Shown here in pieces: positions 19,306 through 28,105 of a stretch of DNA of 59,914 nt; within the stretch, counting starts at the first letter, position 1; each line of letters begins with the position of its first letter. This DNA is from Iphinoe sp. HA4291-MV1 (GTDB taxonomy: Bacteria > Cyanobacteriota > Cyanobacteriia > Cyanobacteriales > Nostocaceae), in contig JAHHHH010000043.1 of NCBI GenBank assembly GCA_019359415.1, positions 1-59,914 on the forward strand, read 5' to 3'. Made by a program: the position numbers and the translations under genes. The notes under the pieces are model-generated. The model ran no database searches and had not been told where the DNA came from. It worked only from the letters and a program-made list of their open reading frames with translations.

Positions 19306-19944
19306 TTATTCTGATTTGTAATATTTACTTGATAGTAAAGTATCAGAATATAAATACGTAGACTACTATCTTTAAGAAGTTTTACAATTTTGTCATCCCT
19401 TTATCACTCATAATACAGAGAGATAGAAGATAATTGTTTTTTAATTTATGAAAGTTTTTTATAGACTGTATAAAAAATTTACGCAAAAAATCAAGAAATA
19501 AAAACTTAATAGTTTTTTTTTATAAGGTTTTACGGCATACTAACTTTTGAACTTTTTTATTGTATAGTGAGCGCAGAACAACTACAGGAAAAAGCCCAAG
19601 TAAACGAAACATTCTCACTAAAACAGTGCTGACGTTCTAGATGCTTGGAAGTCGGCTTTGCGTAAAGGTGGCGACTAACGTTGCTGAGTACTGAGTTTGA
19701 CGTTTCACATCTGTACTCTTTAAGCAGCAAGTCGTTTCTATGCTGCGGATGTTACTTGTGGAGCAAAATTTTTTCTTCCTTGTTCAATCTCCTGACTTTA
19801 GTTGTGGAGTTACACTCAAAACCCAACACTCAGCAGGACTAAATTTGTGAACAGAGTCTTCAGATCTCTGTGACTATTACTCTCAAGAGAAATTATCTTC
19901 TCTTTGACCTTCATTGGTAAGACTTTTTTGAAAGAGGTGTATCT
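19306..19944. other. 640-bp spacer
   Basis: AT-rich, without a convincing gene. The promoter and leader of the small gene at 19945 probably lie in its right part. Nothing else is recognised. Confidence 0.5.
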
Positions 19945-20142
19945 ATGTTGGCGACTGTGATTGTAGCTTGGATTGTCTTTACACTATTAGTAAAAGTCGT
20001 GAAGACAAAAACGAAAACTGCGTTTATTACTGCCACTGGTATTGTTATATTGCATACTGGTTTTGGGATTAGCCCTCTAGATATTTGGCATCAAATCATA
20101 CAGGTGCTTCAAACTTTATCTCAAGTTATTAGGGTTAGGTAA
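19945..20142 (+). CDS. small membrane protein, unknown
   Basis: A 65-residue protein with an N-terminal hydrophobic helix (ATVIVAWIVFTLLVKVV), a Lys/Thr linker, a second hydrophobic stretch (FITATGIVILHTGFGI) and an amphipathic C-terminus. An AGAGGTG ribosome-binding site lies 6 bases before the ATG, and a perfect terminator follows at 20172, which supports a real gene. The ends place both termini on the same side of the membrane if both segments span it. No family is recognised; role unknown. Confidence 0.65.
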   Translation: MLATVIVAWIVFTLLVKVVKTKTKTAFITATGIVILHTGFGISPLDIWHQIIQVLQTLSQVIRVR

Positions 20143-20171
20143 TATCATTTTAGATATTGTTAGATATTGAT

Positions 20172-20218
20172 GTCGTTAGTCCTCTGTATTGAACAAAGGA
20201 CTAACGACAAATAAAAAA
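20172..20218 (+). terminator. intrinsic terminator
   Basis: GTCGTTAGTCCT (20172-20183) and AGGACTAACGAC (20197-20208) are exact reverse complements around a 13-nt loop, followed by an A-rich tract. It ends the small gene at 19945. On the minus strand the A tract does not follow the stem, so its direction is not certain. Confidence 0.6.
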
Positions 20219-20985
20219 AAGACGACCTTCACGAGTTAACTTTACGGGTGCCGAACTACTTATTTTTTGATGCTGAAAGGCGTACCAGAGCATCCATAAC
20301 AGTAGTCGGTTGGAACCGTTCACACAAACCTACTCATCTCTAGTCATTGCTAGACAGATGTAGATAAGTGCAAATGTAAGTGAATCAACCACAGAGGTGT
20401 GACAAACGGCAATCCACACTAGTCGCCTCTCAAGAACACAGACGCTGCTTTGAACAACGGGAGGAACCCCCACACGTGAGACAGCGCGAATGACGGCTTT
20501 CCCTCTCAAGAGCACAGACGCACTCGCGTTCCGTAGGCGACTGCGTTCGCCAAAGGCGTGTCGTTCACGCAGTGTCTCCGTCAGGAGAAGACACACCCGT
20601 AAGTCCTGCGGACAGGAGGCTACGTCAACGTGGAGCGTTTGTGCTCTTGAGAAGGGCGCAGGCTCCTCTATTCCCTTCATAAGTCGGGAATTACTTTCTC
20701 CCAATATTCAAACTACCCCTACTATTGGGCACCATTTATTCTGATTGGCAATGATTTGTAATTCTTTTAGCTTGCTTGCTGGATTGACATTGACACGCTA
20801 GTGGCAATTGTTAAGATGCTGATGAAGACTCAACAGGCATTACGTGCCAATATCACAATAAAAATGGCAGCAATGTCAATAAACTTTGAAATAATATATT
20901 GAAGTTATGAGTTACGAGTTATTAGCTACTGTTACGATTTTTTAACTGTTAACTTTTAACTCTGAACTCTTAACTTAATTACTGT
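20219..20985. repeat. repeat-rich spacer
   Basis: 20400-20670 is a patchwork of short GC-rich dispersed repeats: CTCTCAAGA-ACACAGACGC twice, a CGTTCGCC...GTGTCTCCGTCAGGAGAAG module related to 27820 and 31965, and GTCCTGCGGACAGG shared with 11603. The open frames across it are repeat-derived and not called as genes. 20900-20975 is made of TTAACT-type imperfect heptamers. Confidence 0.6.
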
Positions 20986-21330
20986 CTAACACCGCTGAGC
21001 TAGAACTTTATTACCTACACAGGTTGGTACAGGATGCTTAATTATGTTGGCAAGTTCCTGTAGTTGATTGACTGCCTCTGCACCCTCTAACTTCATTAAT
21101 TCGCGATCATCTCGCATCTCCGTCCAAGTGATGCCGTAATCAGAGACTAAAAACCGAATGAGATGGTTTTCTCCCAGGCTAACCATAAACGAAGCACTAT
21201 TCATCTGGTCACCGCAGGTGTAGCAGGACGCAGGATATCCGCGCCTCTCCAAGACAATCGCTAAAGCTTGCAGGTTCATCACTAAGTCCTGGACGAATTG
21301 CCGATGTTGTTGTGCTAGTCTCAGAAACAT
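20986..21330 (-). CDS. DUF1815 family protein
   Basis: A 114-residue cyanobacterial protein (DUF1815), function unknown. The family pattern is clear: FLRLAQQHRQFVQDLVMNL at the N-terminus, then ALAIVLERRGYPASCYTCGD, ASFMVSLGENHLIRFLVSDY and GITWTEMRDDRELMKLEG. It has a CxxC pair (CYTC), suggestive of metal or redox function but not proof. No signal peptide or membrane helix. It is alone on its strand, with repeat-rich spacers on both sides. The ATG at 21330 gives the family N-terminus. Confidence 0.85.
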   Translation of the reverse strand: MFLRLAQQHRQFVQDLVMNLQALAIVLERRGYPASCYTCGDQMNSASFMVSLGENHLIRFLVSDYGITWTEMRDDRELMKLEGAEAVNQLQELANIIKHPVPTCVGNKVLAQRC

Positions 21331-22606
21331 TTCCTCCCTCCAAACACCACAGTCATTATGGTCTGTTTTATATTTTCTTTAGATTTTCGCACCAACTGGT
21401 ATTGTAAGCTATTCATTACTATCACAGATATACAACTCACAGATACGTAATATATTTATGAATTGACTACCTAGTTTAGAGTAGTCGATGTGGGTTTTGC
21501 GTGTCGTATCAAAATATTCAGTTTGCGAACCTGAAATATCGGACAAACGACTTGCCTTTATGTTGTTTTTACAGATTCTCGTCGAAGTAGATGGTAAGTT
21601 TAAGCAACCCGCTATAAGGTTAACTCATATTTGGCACAAGTCAAGTCCAGAAAACACTAAATATTGCATTTTTATCGGCTACTTTTGAGTGGACCTTCTA
21701 TCCTTTCTTACTACAAGGTAGCCACACGTCTTCTCAGACTATCTAAAGGCGTAGTTATTTTGTAAGATATGTGACAGTCGTTAAGCAATGTAAAAATTTT
21801 GAACTTTACACCAAATTCTTCAGAGGATATAGCAAGACTAGTAGATGACCGTGGCTGTTTGAGATTATCGATTGGGATCAGTAATTTTTGGCAGTGCTCA
21901 GTCTTGAGTATTTTTTACTCAAGCAGTTGTATTCAGCAATTAGCGCTAGTCACCTGCGGAGGAGCTGCGAGTTCAAAGTAGCGTGCTGTGACTCTTTCAC
22001 CAGGAGCGTAGTGCCAAAGGCACACACTACGCTTTAGTGAACGCGAGTGCGTGCCCTCTCTGGGTATAGCGGCTCAGGAGATACCCGGAGGATGATTATC
22101 TGTAAAGGGAAATTCCCTTATCCACAATCCCAAGTGTAAAACCCAAATCGTTTGACTTAACACTGACAATAACTGAACTCAAAATAACCATGTTGCCATT
22201 TCGGCAGATCTTTTTATAACAAGCTGCATGGTATTAATTTATACATTTTTTAGAATAATTTCCGAGAAGACAGAATAGCTTAATATGAATAGGTTTTTTA
22301 CATATAACTTACTTGAACAAGAAAGAACGAAGGTGTCAGTCGCCAGAATGAGCACATGAATTCTGTGCGACTGGTAAGGCAGCGCGGTGAGTCCAGCACT
22401 ACAGGAGGGTTTCCCTCTCCTAACGTAGACGCTACTTTGAACCGTAGGTGACTGGCGAACCCGTAAGGATCTTGGGGGTTTCTCCCAGGAGTGACTGCTG
22501 TGGGCTGCGCCAACAGCGGTTCAGGACGTGCCAGTCAACAGTCCTCAGTCACCACTGGTGCGGCTCTCTGCTCCCGACACTGTAAGAAAATTATCCAAGC
22601 TTGGGT
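21331..22606. other. 1.3-kb spacer with dispersed repeats
   Basis: No convincing gene. About 21995-22040 has an inverted pair GCGTAGTG/CACTACGC. 22315-22545 is a repeat block starting with a 27-bp sequence found again at 47174 and containing CAGTCGCCAG and CTGGCGAAC arms. Confidence 0.55.
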
Positions 22607-22822
22607 TTAGACAACTTGCCACCAACCGAAAGCTGGACCGATAAAACGAACTATCACCCAAGCAGCGACCAAACCGCCAATACCAATCCAGGTAATCCGA
22701 TTTGACCATTTTACGAATTTTTCTGCTCTGTTTTTGGTAATAGGAACCCACGGTAAGATTCTGGTTGTATCTTGACCGTATTTTTCTCCCATTGCAGCTT
22801 TACGACGCTTTGCTTCGCCCAT
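22607..22822 (-). CDS. DUF2839 family small membrane protein
   Basis: A 71-residue cyanobacterial protein (DUF2839) of unknown function. The conserved N-terminus MGEAKRRKAAMGEKYGQ is followed by ILPWVPITKNRAEKFVKW and one membrane helix (ITWIGIGGLVAAWVIVRFIGPAFGWW). The basic N-terminus should stay in the cytosol. It is encoded alone between a repeat block and the helicase-like gene. Confidence 0.85.
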   Translation of the reverse strand: MGEAKRRKAAMGEKYGQDTTRILPWVPITKNRAEKFVKWSNRITWIGIGGLVAAWVIVRFIGPAFGWWQVV

Positions 22823-22956
22823 AATGTTAAAAATAAATTCCTGCTATGGCTGATGATAGCGCTTGCTGGAAGCAATAGCTCAAAAATATTCAATAATTTA
22901 GACTTCGCAACATTGTCAAGTTTGTTACTGTATAGCGATTTTCAAATAGAAACGAC

Positions 22957-24516
22957 TTAGGCTGAATCTTCCTCTCTGACAGAGGAAAACAGATTGGGAT
23001 CAAGGTAGTTAATACGTGCTAGGGGACTGAGGGCAGCCAAAACTTGAGCACCGTAGCTACGGATAATCACACGGCTATCTAGCAAAGCAACGATACCTTT
23101 ACCTTCGCGCAATGGTGCGATCGCCCGTTGCAATTCATTCATAGCAATTGGCAACAAGTACAAACGGAACCAGTCTTGATGCAAGTGCTTGTAGTGCGCC
23201 ACTCGACCTGCCACCAAGGGATTTTCTAGAGATGGTAGGGGTAAAGTCGCGATAACCAGAAGCTGGGGAGCAGGCAAAACCTTTTGATGCTCACGCCAAA
23301 ATTCCCAACCGCTTACCAAAATACCATTTTCATCCAAACAAGTTTTTTCCACCTGTACCCGTGAACCAAACTCAGAGGCAAGAATTGCCCCCACTTGGGA
23401 TTTGAGCGGCACATCCCCCACGAGCACAACCGTCAATCCTGGTGCTGTAGCGCTTAAGCATACTAGTGTCAGAACTTTATGAATAAACGCTGAGCGAAAT
23501 TCTGGTGTGTTGGGTAGGGGTAATTGGTAGGGAATGTACAATTGAATAGCTTCTGTTTGGTTATCTGAGGAAAACTTGAGGCAAGTTAAGTCGTCTTCCA
23601 AACCGAAGCGCTGGCGGAATAAGGGAGCTTCAGTTTCTGGTTCTAAAGCACTGCCAATAAATACTACAGGCTGGCGCTGCCAAATAGGTGATAGTATTTT
23701 TCCTAACTCAATGGGGACACAGTGCAAAGAAAACAAACCTTGACGACGAGCAATAGTTGCCCAGAGTAGGGATGAGGGGGATGAGGAAGAAAGATTTTCG
23801 TTTCTGTGTTGAAATTGTTGAGCGAATCGTTTCCAGGTATCGGGCAGGCTGGATATTTCTAAAGCCGAATACAGATGACTCAAAATCTCTTCTTCTGCCT
23901 GAGAAATCAGATAACATTCGTAGGGATTTGCAGGGTGCTTGAACAGTTCATGTGTCAGTTGTGCCCGTGCAGAGCGAATGACTTCAGCTTGGAATGGGCA
24001 AGCGAGCATGAGTTGCTCCCAGTCATGTGCTTCTAAACTCACAGTGAGTTGAGGACGTACCCAATCTTCCAAATCGTCCACCCCATCAATGATTGTGGGA
24101 ATGCCACTAGGAAAATTCGGAACTGAACTCAGCTGTGCTTTTAACCAAGTTTCGGGAGTGACTAAGAAAAGTCCTTGGAATTCACCACCAGGCCAAGCCT
24201 CACCTGTTCTGATAGCTTTATTAACTTGCAGCCACTGCTGTAGGCGGGGTATCTCTACTCGTAACAGTCGTTGCTGTACAGCTTCTGGGGCAACAATAAT
24301 CACAGGACCGTGCCACATCAATGCTGATGCCACAAAGCTGGTGCGATACCGCCCCTGATAACCACAAGCTGCCCCCACTTGAATGAGGGCGCTACGTCCT
24401 AAGCGCAAGGCGCGAGCCACCAACCGTGCCATTGTCAAATGATGTGGCCACGAGGGGAAACCCGCCTGCGATCGCAGGAAGTTATGTAATGACAAATGAA
24501 CTTCTGCTTCAATCAC
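22957..24516 (-). CDS. DinG/XPD-type helicase-like protein, probably without ATPase activity
   Basis: A 519-residue cyanobacterial protein aligned by eye with DinG-like superfamily 2 helicases. The N-terminus HLSLHNFLRSQ leads to a position where Walker A should be: the sequence is QVGAACGYQGRYRTSF (residues 46-61), lacking the GK[ST] lysine. The Walker B site reads IPTIIDGVDDLEDW instead of DEAH. Motif VI is AMNELQRAIAPLREGKG instead of the Arg-finger GRLIR type, while IVALLDSRVIIRSYGAQVLAAL still matches the DinG end. It may be a nucleic-acid-binding relic or structural partner. A GGGGATGA-type repeat is inserted in frame near 23767-23790 (SSSSPSSLLW). Single gene. Confidence 0.75.
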   Translation of the reverse strand: MIEAEVHLSLHNFLRSQAGFPSWPHHLTMARLVARALRLGRSALIQVGAACGYQGRYRTSFVASALMWHGPVIIVAPEAVQQRLLRVEIPRLQQWLQVNKAIRTGEAWPGGEFQGLFLVTPETWLKAQLSSVPNFPSGIPTIIDGVDDLEDWVRPQLTVSLEAHDWEQLMLACPFQAEVIRSARAQLTHELFKHPANPYECYLISQAEEEILSHLYSALEISSLPDTWKRFAQQFQHRNENLSSSSPSSLLWATIARRQGLFSLHCVPIELGKILSPIWQRQPVVFIGSALEPETEAPLFRQRFGLEDDLTCLKFSSDNQTEAIQLYIPYQLPLPNTPEFRSAFIHKVLTLVCLSATAPGLTVVLVGDVPLKSQVGAILASEFGSRVQVEKTCLDENGILVSGWEFWREHQKVLPAPQLLVIATLPLPSLENPLVAGRVAHYKHLHQDWFRLYLLPIAMNELQRAIAPLREGKGIVALLDSRVIIRSYGAQVLAALSPLARINYLDPNLFSSVREEDSA

Positions 24517-24686
24517 ACACTTTCAATCCCATACAAAGTGATTTTTTACTTGCTTTTAGCCCCATTACTATTATGTTGTCAGTTTCAGGAGTTGGTTGCT
24601 ATGTGTTAGTTGTTGGTTGTTCATTGTTGATTGTTATATTGACAACTAACTACTAACCCCAACTAGTATCCAAATACCCACCAATT

Positions 24687-25652
24687 ATGCCAACTTATAC
24701 AGGAATTTCTGGCGAAGCCTTCAGGCATCCTCTAGATCGCCAAGCAGAACAAGCCTTACGCAATTTACCAGGATTTGATTTTATCGCTCGTAAATTTGTG
24801 GAATTTTTCGTAGAACGCCCCCAGTTAATCTATTTAATGGGCAACACCATCCAAGTCGGACCACGCCAATATTCCACTATTTACCAAATGTTTCGCCAAT
24901 GTGTGCGGGATTTGGATATTTACCCAGAACCTGCACTCTTTGTTGAGCAAAATCCCCTAGCAAATAGCTATGCGTTGGGGCAAGAGCATCCTTATATAGT
25001 CATTAACACAGGAATATTGGACTTGCTAAGCGAAGCCGAAATTAGGGCGGTGTTAGCCCATGAGTTGGGGCATATTAAATGTGGTCATACTATTTTAATT
25101 CAAATGGCGATATGGGCGATGAGTGCTGCTTCTGCTATAGGGGAGTTGACCTTGGGTATAGGTAATTTTGTCACTCAAGGTTTAATTTACGCCTTCTATG
25201 AGTGGCGGCGCAAAGCTGAGTTATCAGCAGATCGCGCCGCGTTGTTAGTGATGGATGACTTGAACCCTGTCATGACTTCTATGATGAAAGTCTCTGGAGG
25301 CAGTATCAATTATGCTAACGAATGTAGTTTGCAAGAGTTTATCCGTCAGTCAGAAGATTACCAAGCACTCGATGCAGATGGACTGAATCAAATATACAAG
25401 TTCTTGGTTTACAACGGCGCTCGTGGCACAATGCTCAGCCATCCTTTCGCCGTAGAACGGATACACTACCTGCGTCAATGGGCACAATCAGAAGAATATC
25501 AGCAAATTAAGAGAGGAAATTATCAGCGAGCAACTGCTGCGGGTGCAGTCAACGTAGAAGCACAAACCGCCCAAAATGAAGATGTAGAAGTTTTGCGCCG
25601 ACAAATTGAGGAATTGCAAAGGGAAATTGATCGCATGAAAAGGTCTGAGTAG
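24687..25652 (+). CDS. M48 family metallopeptidase
   Basis: A 321-residue zinc protease of family M48. The zinc site is HELGH at residues 125-129 within IRAVLAHELGHIKCGH, with the third ligand Glu178 in WRRKAELSADRAAL. Two hydrophobic stretches follow the active site (MAIWAMSAASAIGELTLGIG), typical of the family and possibly membrane-associated. The C-terminus is an acidic/basic coiled coil (EVLRRQIEELQREIDRMK). The likely task is protein quality control at the membrane; the substrate is unknown. The ATG at 24687 is preceded by about 170 bp of TTGTTGG-rich repeats that separate it from the divergent helicase-like gene. Confidence 0.9.
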   Translation: MPTYTGISGEAFRHPLDRQAEQALRNLPGFDFIARKFVEFFVERPQLIYLMGNTIQVGPRQYSTIYQMFRQCVRDLDIYPEPALFVEQNPLANSYALGQEHPYIVINTGILDLLSEAEIRAVLAHELGHIKCGHTILIQMAIWAMSAASAIGELTLGIGNFVTQGLIYAFYEWRRKAELSADRAALLVMDDLNPVMTSMMKVSGGSINYANECSLQEFIRQSEDYQALDADGLNQIYKFLVYNGARGTMLSHPFAVERIHYLRQWAQSEEYQQIKRGNYQRATAAGAVNVEAQTAQNEDVEVLRRQIEELQREIDRMKRSE

Positions 25653-25767
25653 GGGTTGGTAATTATCCAGCATCCTGGGGCAAGATCTGTTTGAATCCAC
25701 CTTTTTTGGCTGGGAACTTGATCGCTCGTCAACTTGTGTGTACACCGTAGCTTTTAAGGAGAGGGGA

Positions 25768-25789
25768 GGTTTTGTCTTGCGCCAAAACC
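25768..25789. repeat. 22-bp hairpin repeat, second copy in the MITE at 41379
   Basis: Arms GGTTTTG and CAAAACC flank TCTTGCGC. The identical 22 bp occur at 41426-41447. The surrounding 25653-25961 has no gene. Confidence 0.75.
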
Positions 25790-25961
25790 GAAGTGAGGTA
25801 GAGCAACAATTGTGGGCGAGTATAATCTGACTTTTCACCGGATGTGGAAAGTCAGAACAGATGCAGGTGCTAACAGCATTGCTTGAGGGTGAGGCGGAAG
25901 CGGATGAAGTTTCACGAATAGAATAAAAGCAAACCTAAACCCAAACAAGAATATAAATTTT

Positions 25962-26579
25962 ATGACGCAAGCTTTACCAAAAATAGTTACCTTTGACGAA
26001 TTCATTGCTTGGTATCCTGAAAACTCTGGGGTACGCTACGAACTGCATAATGGGGAAATTATCGAGATGGCACAGCCTACCGGAAAACATGAGAGGATAA
26101 AAGGATTTTCAGCTGCTGAATTAACTTTAGAGTTTAGACGATTAAATCTCCCCTACTTTATCCCTAATCAAGCAATAGTAAAACCACCCGAAAGAGAATC
26201 AGGTTATTTCCCAGATGTATTAATACTAAATGACACTGCTTTAGCTGATGAACCTCTGTGGGAAAAATCATCTACTGTAACTAAGGGTACATCAATTCCT
26301 TTAGTTATTGAGGTTGTCAGCGCCAATTGGCGTGATGATTATTATCTAAAACTTGCTGACTATGAACAGATGGGCATTCCCGAATATTGGATTATTGACT
26401 ATGCTGCATTGGGAGCTAGGAAATTTATCGGCAATCCCAAACAACCCACAATCTCAGTCTATCAACTCATTGATGGTGAATACCAAGTTACTCAGTTTCG
26501 GGGGAACGATAAAATTCTCTCTCCTACTTTCCTTGAGTTAGAGTTGACTGTGGAACAAATTTTTAACGCTGGTCAATAA
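25962..26579 (+). CDS. Uma2 family nuclease (DUF820)
   Basis: A 205-residue protein of the Uma2 / DUF820 family, a PD-(D/E)XK restriction-like fold greatly expanded in cyanobacteria. Visible: TFDEFIAWYPENSGVRYELHNGEIIEM at the N-terminus, the acidic strands SGYFPDVLILN and PLVIEVVS with the following lysine in DDYYLKLADYEQMGIPEYW, and EYWIIDY. A nuclease role is inferred from the fold; biological targets are not known for the family. Single gene with an ATG start; no toxin or methylase partner is nearby. Confidence 0.9.
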   Translation: MTQALPKIVTFDEFIAWYPENSGVRYELHNGEIIEMAQPTGKHERIKGFSAAELTLEFRRLNLPYFIPNQAIVKPPERESGYFPDVLILNDTALADEPLWEKSSTVTKGTSIPLVIEVVSANWRDDYYLKLADYEQMGIPEYWIIDYAALGARKFIGNPKQPTISVYQLIDGEYQVTQFRGNDKILSPTFLELELTVEQIFNAGQ

Positions 26580-26905
26580 ATATTGACAGGTGAGCGATCG
26601 CATAATTTGATTTTCCAAACTCTGATTTTTCCGTTGTTCATTTTCATTAATTTAAAGCTATTGAGAATGAAGTTAGGGAAAAAACTACGCTGTTTCGTTA
26701 TTTGAGGACTTCACGTGAAAAGTCAGACTAGATATGGAGCAAGTAGAAGTTTGTAGAAGTTTGCAGCGAGAGCCAATAATAATAAAAACTTATAATATAT
26801 CTAATGAATTTGTAAATAAAAGTCTCAGATACCCCAGCCTTTGGTCGCTATCTATAAATAGTATTGCTTGAATAATTGGAGAAAGTGTTATGCTGTTATT
26901 GTTAA

Positions 26906-26978
26906 ACTGTTATCGGTCAATAGATACAGCTGTTACGTAATTCATTAACAGCAGTATAATGATTGAACCGATAACAGT
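26906..26978. repeat. long imperfect inverted repeat
   Basis: ACTGTTATCGGT-CAAT at the left pairs with ATTGAACCGATAACAGT at the right (one bulge); an inner pair GCTGTTA/TAACAGC nests within. It lies in the spacer 26580-27040, about 60 bp past the terminator of the peptide gene at 27041. May be a tiny MITE. Confidence 0.65.
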
Positions 26979-27000
26979 AAAATGCGATTTATGATTTATC

Positions 27001-27023
27001 TCCCTCTTTTACTAAAAGAGGGA
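27001..27023 (-). terminator. stem-loop after precursor peptide A
   Basis: TCCCTCTTTT (27001-27010) and AAAAGAGGGA (27014-27023) are exact reverse complements with a 3-nt loop, 17 bp after the stop of the peptide gene. The following minus-strand bases are AT-rich but lack a clean U-run. Confidence 0.6.
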
Positions 27024-27040
27024 TAATTTAGTACGGCGAT

Positions 27041-27250
27041 TTAGTAGTAGTAGTAGTAGTTCTTCTCGCCATTAGACTCACCAAAATTGAAACCTACTGT
27101 ACCAACGTCATCGGAATTGATTTGACCGAAGTTGTTGAAGTTGTAGTAGGTGTAGTCGTAGAAGCCGCCGCCTTGTACTTGCATTTCGGCATCGCTGAGT
27201 TCAGTCAAGAAGGAATCTTGGGACAGGTCAGAGATTTTGATAGCAGACAT
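27041..27250 (-). CDS. double-glycine leader peptide A, Tyr-rich tail
   Basis: A 69-residue precursor-like peptide. Residues 1-28 form a leader with the pattern ISDxSxxxxLxELSDxEMQVQGG, ending in Gly27-Gly28, the site cut by C39 peptidases of bacteriocin exporters. The 41-residue tail is rich in Tyr, Phe, Asn and Gly (9 Tyr, 5 Phe) and ends in five Tyr encoded by repeated TAC codons. A good AGGAG ribosome-binding site (TTAGGAGTAAAAAAATG) and the upstream CTCAATATT are shared with peptide B at 28712. Downstream of the exporter genes on the same strand, it is the probable cargo of the C39 exporter at 32161. The mature activity is unknown; no known bacteriocin core is recognised. Confidence 0.85.
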   Translation of the reverse strand: MSAIKISDLSQDSFLTELSDAEMQVQGGGFYDYTYYNFNNFGQINSDDVGTVGFNFGESNGEKNYYYYY

Positions 27251-27775
27251 TTTTTTACTCCTAATATTGAGTTAACTTTGGTTGTCGGAGGATTAAACCT
27301 TTGCTTGTTTCATCCATGTTTTTATTTTTAAACAATCAACCTATAAAATCAAGCTTTTCAAATCACTTGTATAGACATAAATCAAGGTGTTATGTCTTAA
27401 GCTTCATCAAAACTTATCTTTCTGTTTAACAAAAAAATAATAAAACCAGTGCTATTTTATGAACAGAAAAGCCAAAACACCAAATAAGTTATCAAACTAG
27501 AGTTGTTAAACAGTTGGAAAGATACTCGCCAAAAGTTTATTTTTAATGCCATTGAATAGCCTGCTAATATTTTTGGCGACGTGATTGGAAAAGTCAAGGT
27601 TTCAAGGCTAAAGAGGCGACATAAGTAAAGGAGTTTTGTCTTTAGAACTGGAGTTTAGACTAAACGCAGGACAAGGAAACACAAAGCGACTGAAAATCAT
27701 GGGTAAAAAAATACGGGCGCGTCAGCCGAAACATTCCTGAGAAGAAAAAGTGGTCACTCTTTGTTGAACTGACCA

Positions 27776-28003
27776 CTTTATATAGCACAATACGGTTCAG
27801 ATAAGAAGTTGACGAGTGTTCGCGTAGCGTCTCCCTTAGGAGAAGGTAAGCAGGGGAGCAGGGGAGCACCGCTACGCTCGGGAGCAGGGGAGAAAAAGAG
27901 TTATTGGAAAATAACTCTTTCTCCCCTGCGCCTCTGCTCCTGGAGCCCCTCTGCTGTCTCAACGAATAAATGTCTTAACTGAACCGTATTGCTTTATATA
28001 GCA
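27776..28003. mobile_element. 204-bp MITE with 12-bp target duplication
   Basis: The element at 27788-27991 has ends CAATACGGTTCAG and CTGAACCGTATTG (exact 13-bp inverted repeats, with similarity extending inward: ATAAGA/TCTTAA). It is flanked immediately by perfect direct copies of CTTTATATAGCA (27776-27787 and 27992-28003), the mark of transposition. Inside are a GCGTAGCGTCTCC repeat, a GCAGGGGA tract and an inner inverted repeat (AGAAAAAGAGTTATT region). No protein is encoded. A lone end-like sequence lies at 29305-29322. Confidence 0.85.
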
Positions 28004-28028
28004 TTCCTAAATGATTCGTGAGATAAAG

Positions 28029-28057
28029 AAACCCGGTATCTGGGAGATACCGGGTTT
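28029..28057. repeat. 13-bp perfect hairpin, AAACCCGG type
   Basis: AAACCCGGTATCT (28029-28041) and AGATACCGGGTTT (28045-28057) with a GGG loop. Same CCCGG class as the hairpin after mutS2 (5103). Confidence 0.8.
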
Positions 28058-28105
28058 GGTGAGGCTCAGTATTTTCTTACAAATGATTCCGGATTGCTAT
28101 AGTCA

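Noticed and set aside
20330-20744. Overlapping frames of 84-124 codons on both strands
   Set aside because: They are translations of GC-rich dispersed repeats, without family features or ribosome-binding sites.
21799-21981. 60-codon frame in the DUF1815-DUF2839 spacer
   Set aside because: No ribosome-binding site and unlikely residue composition.
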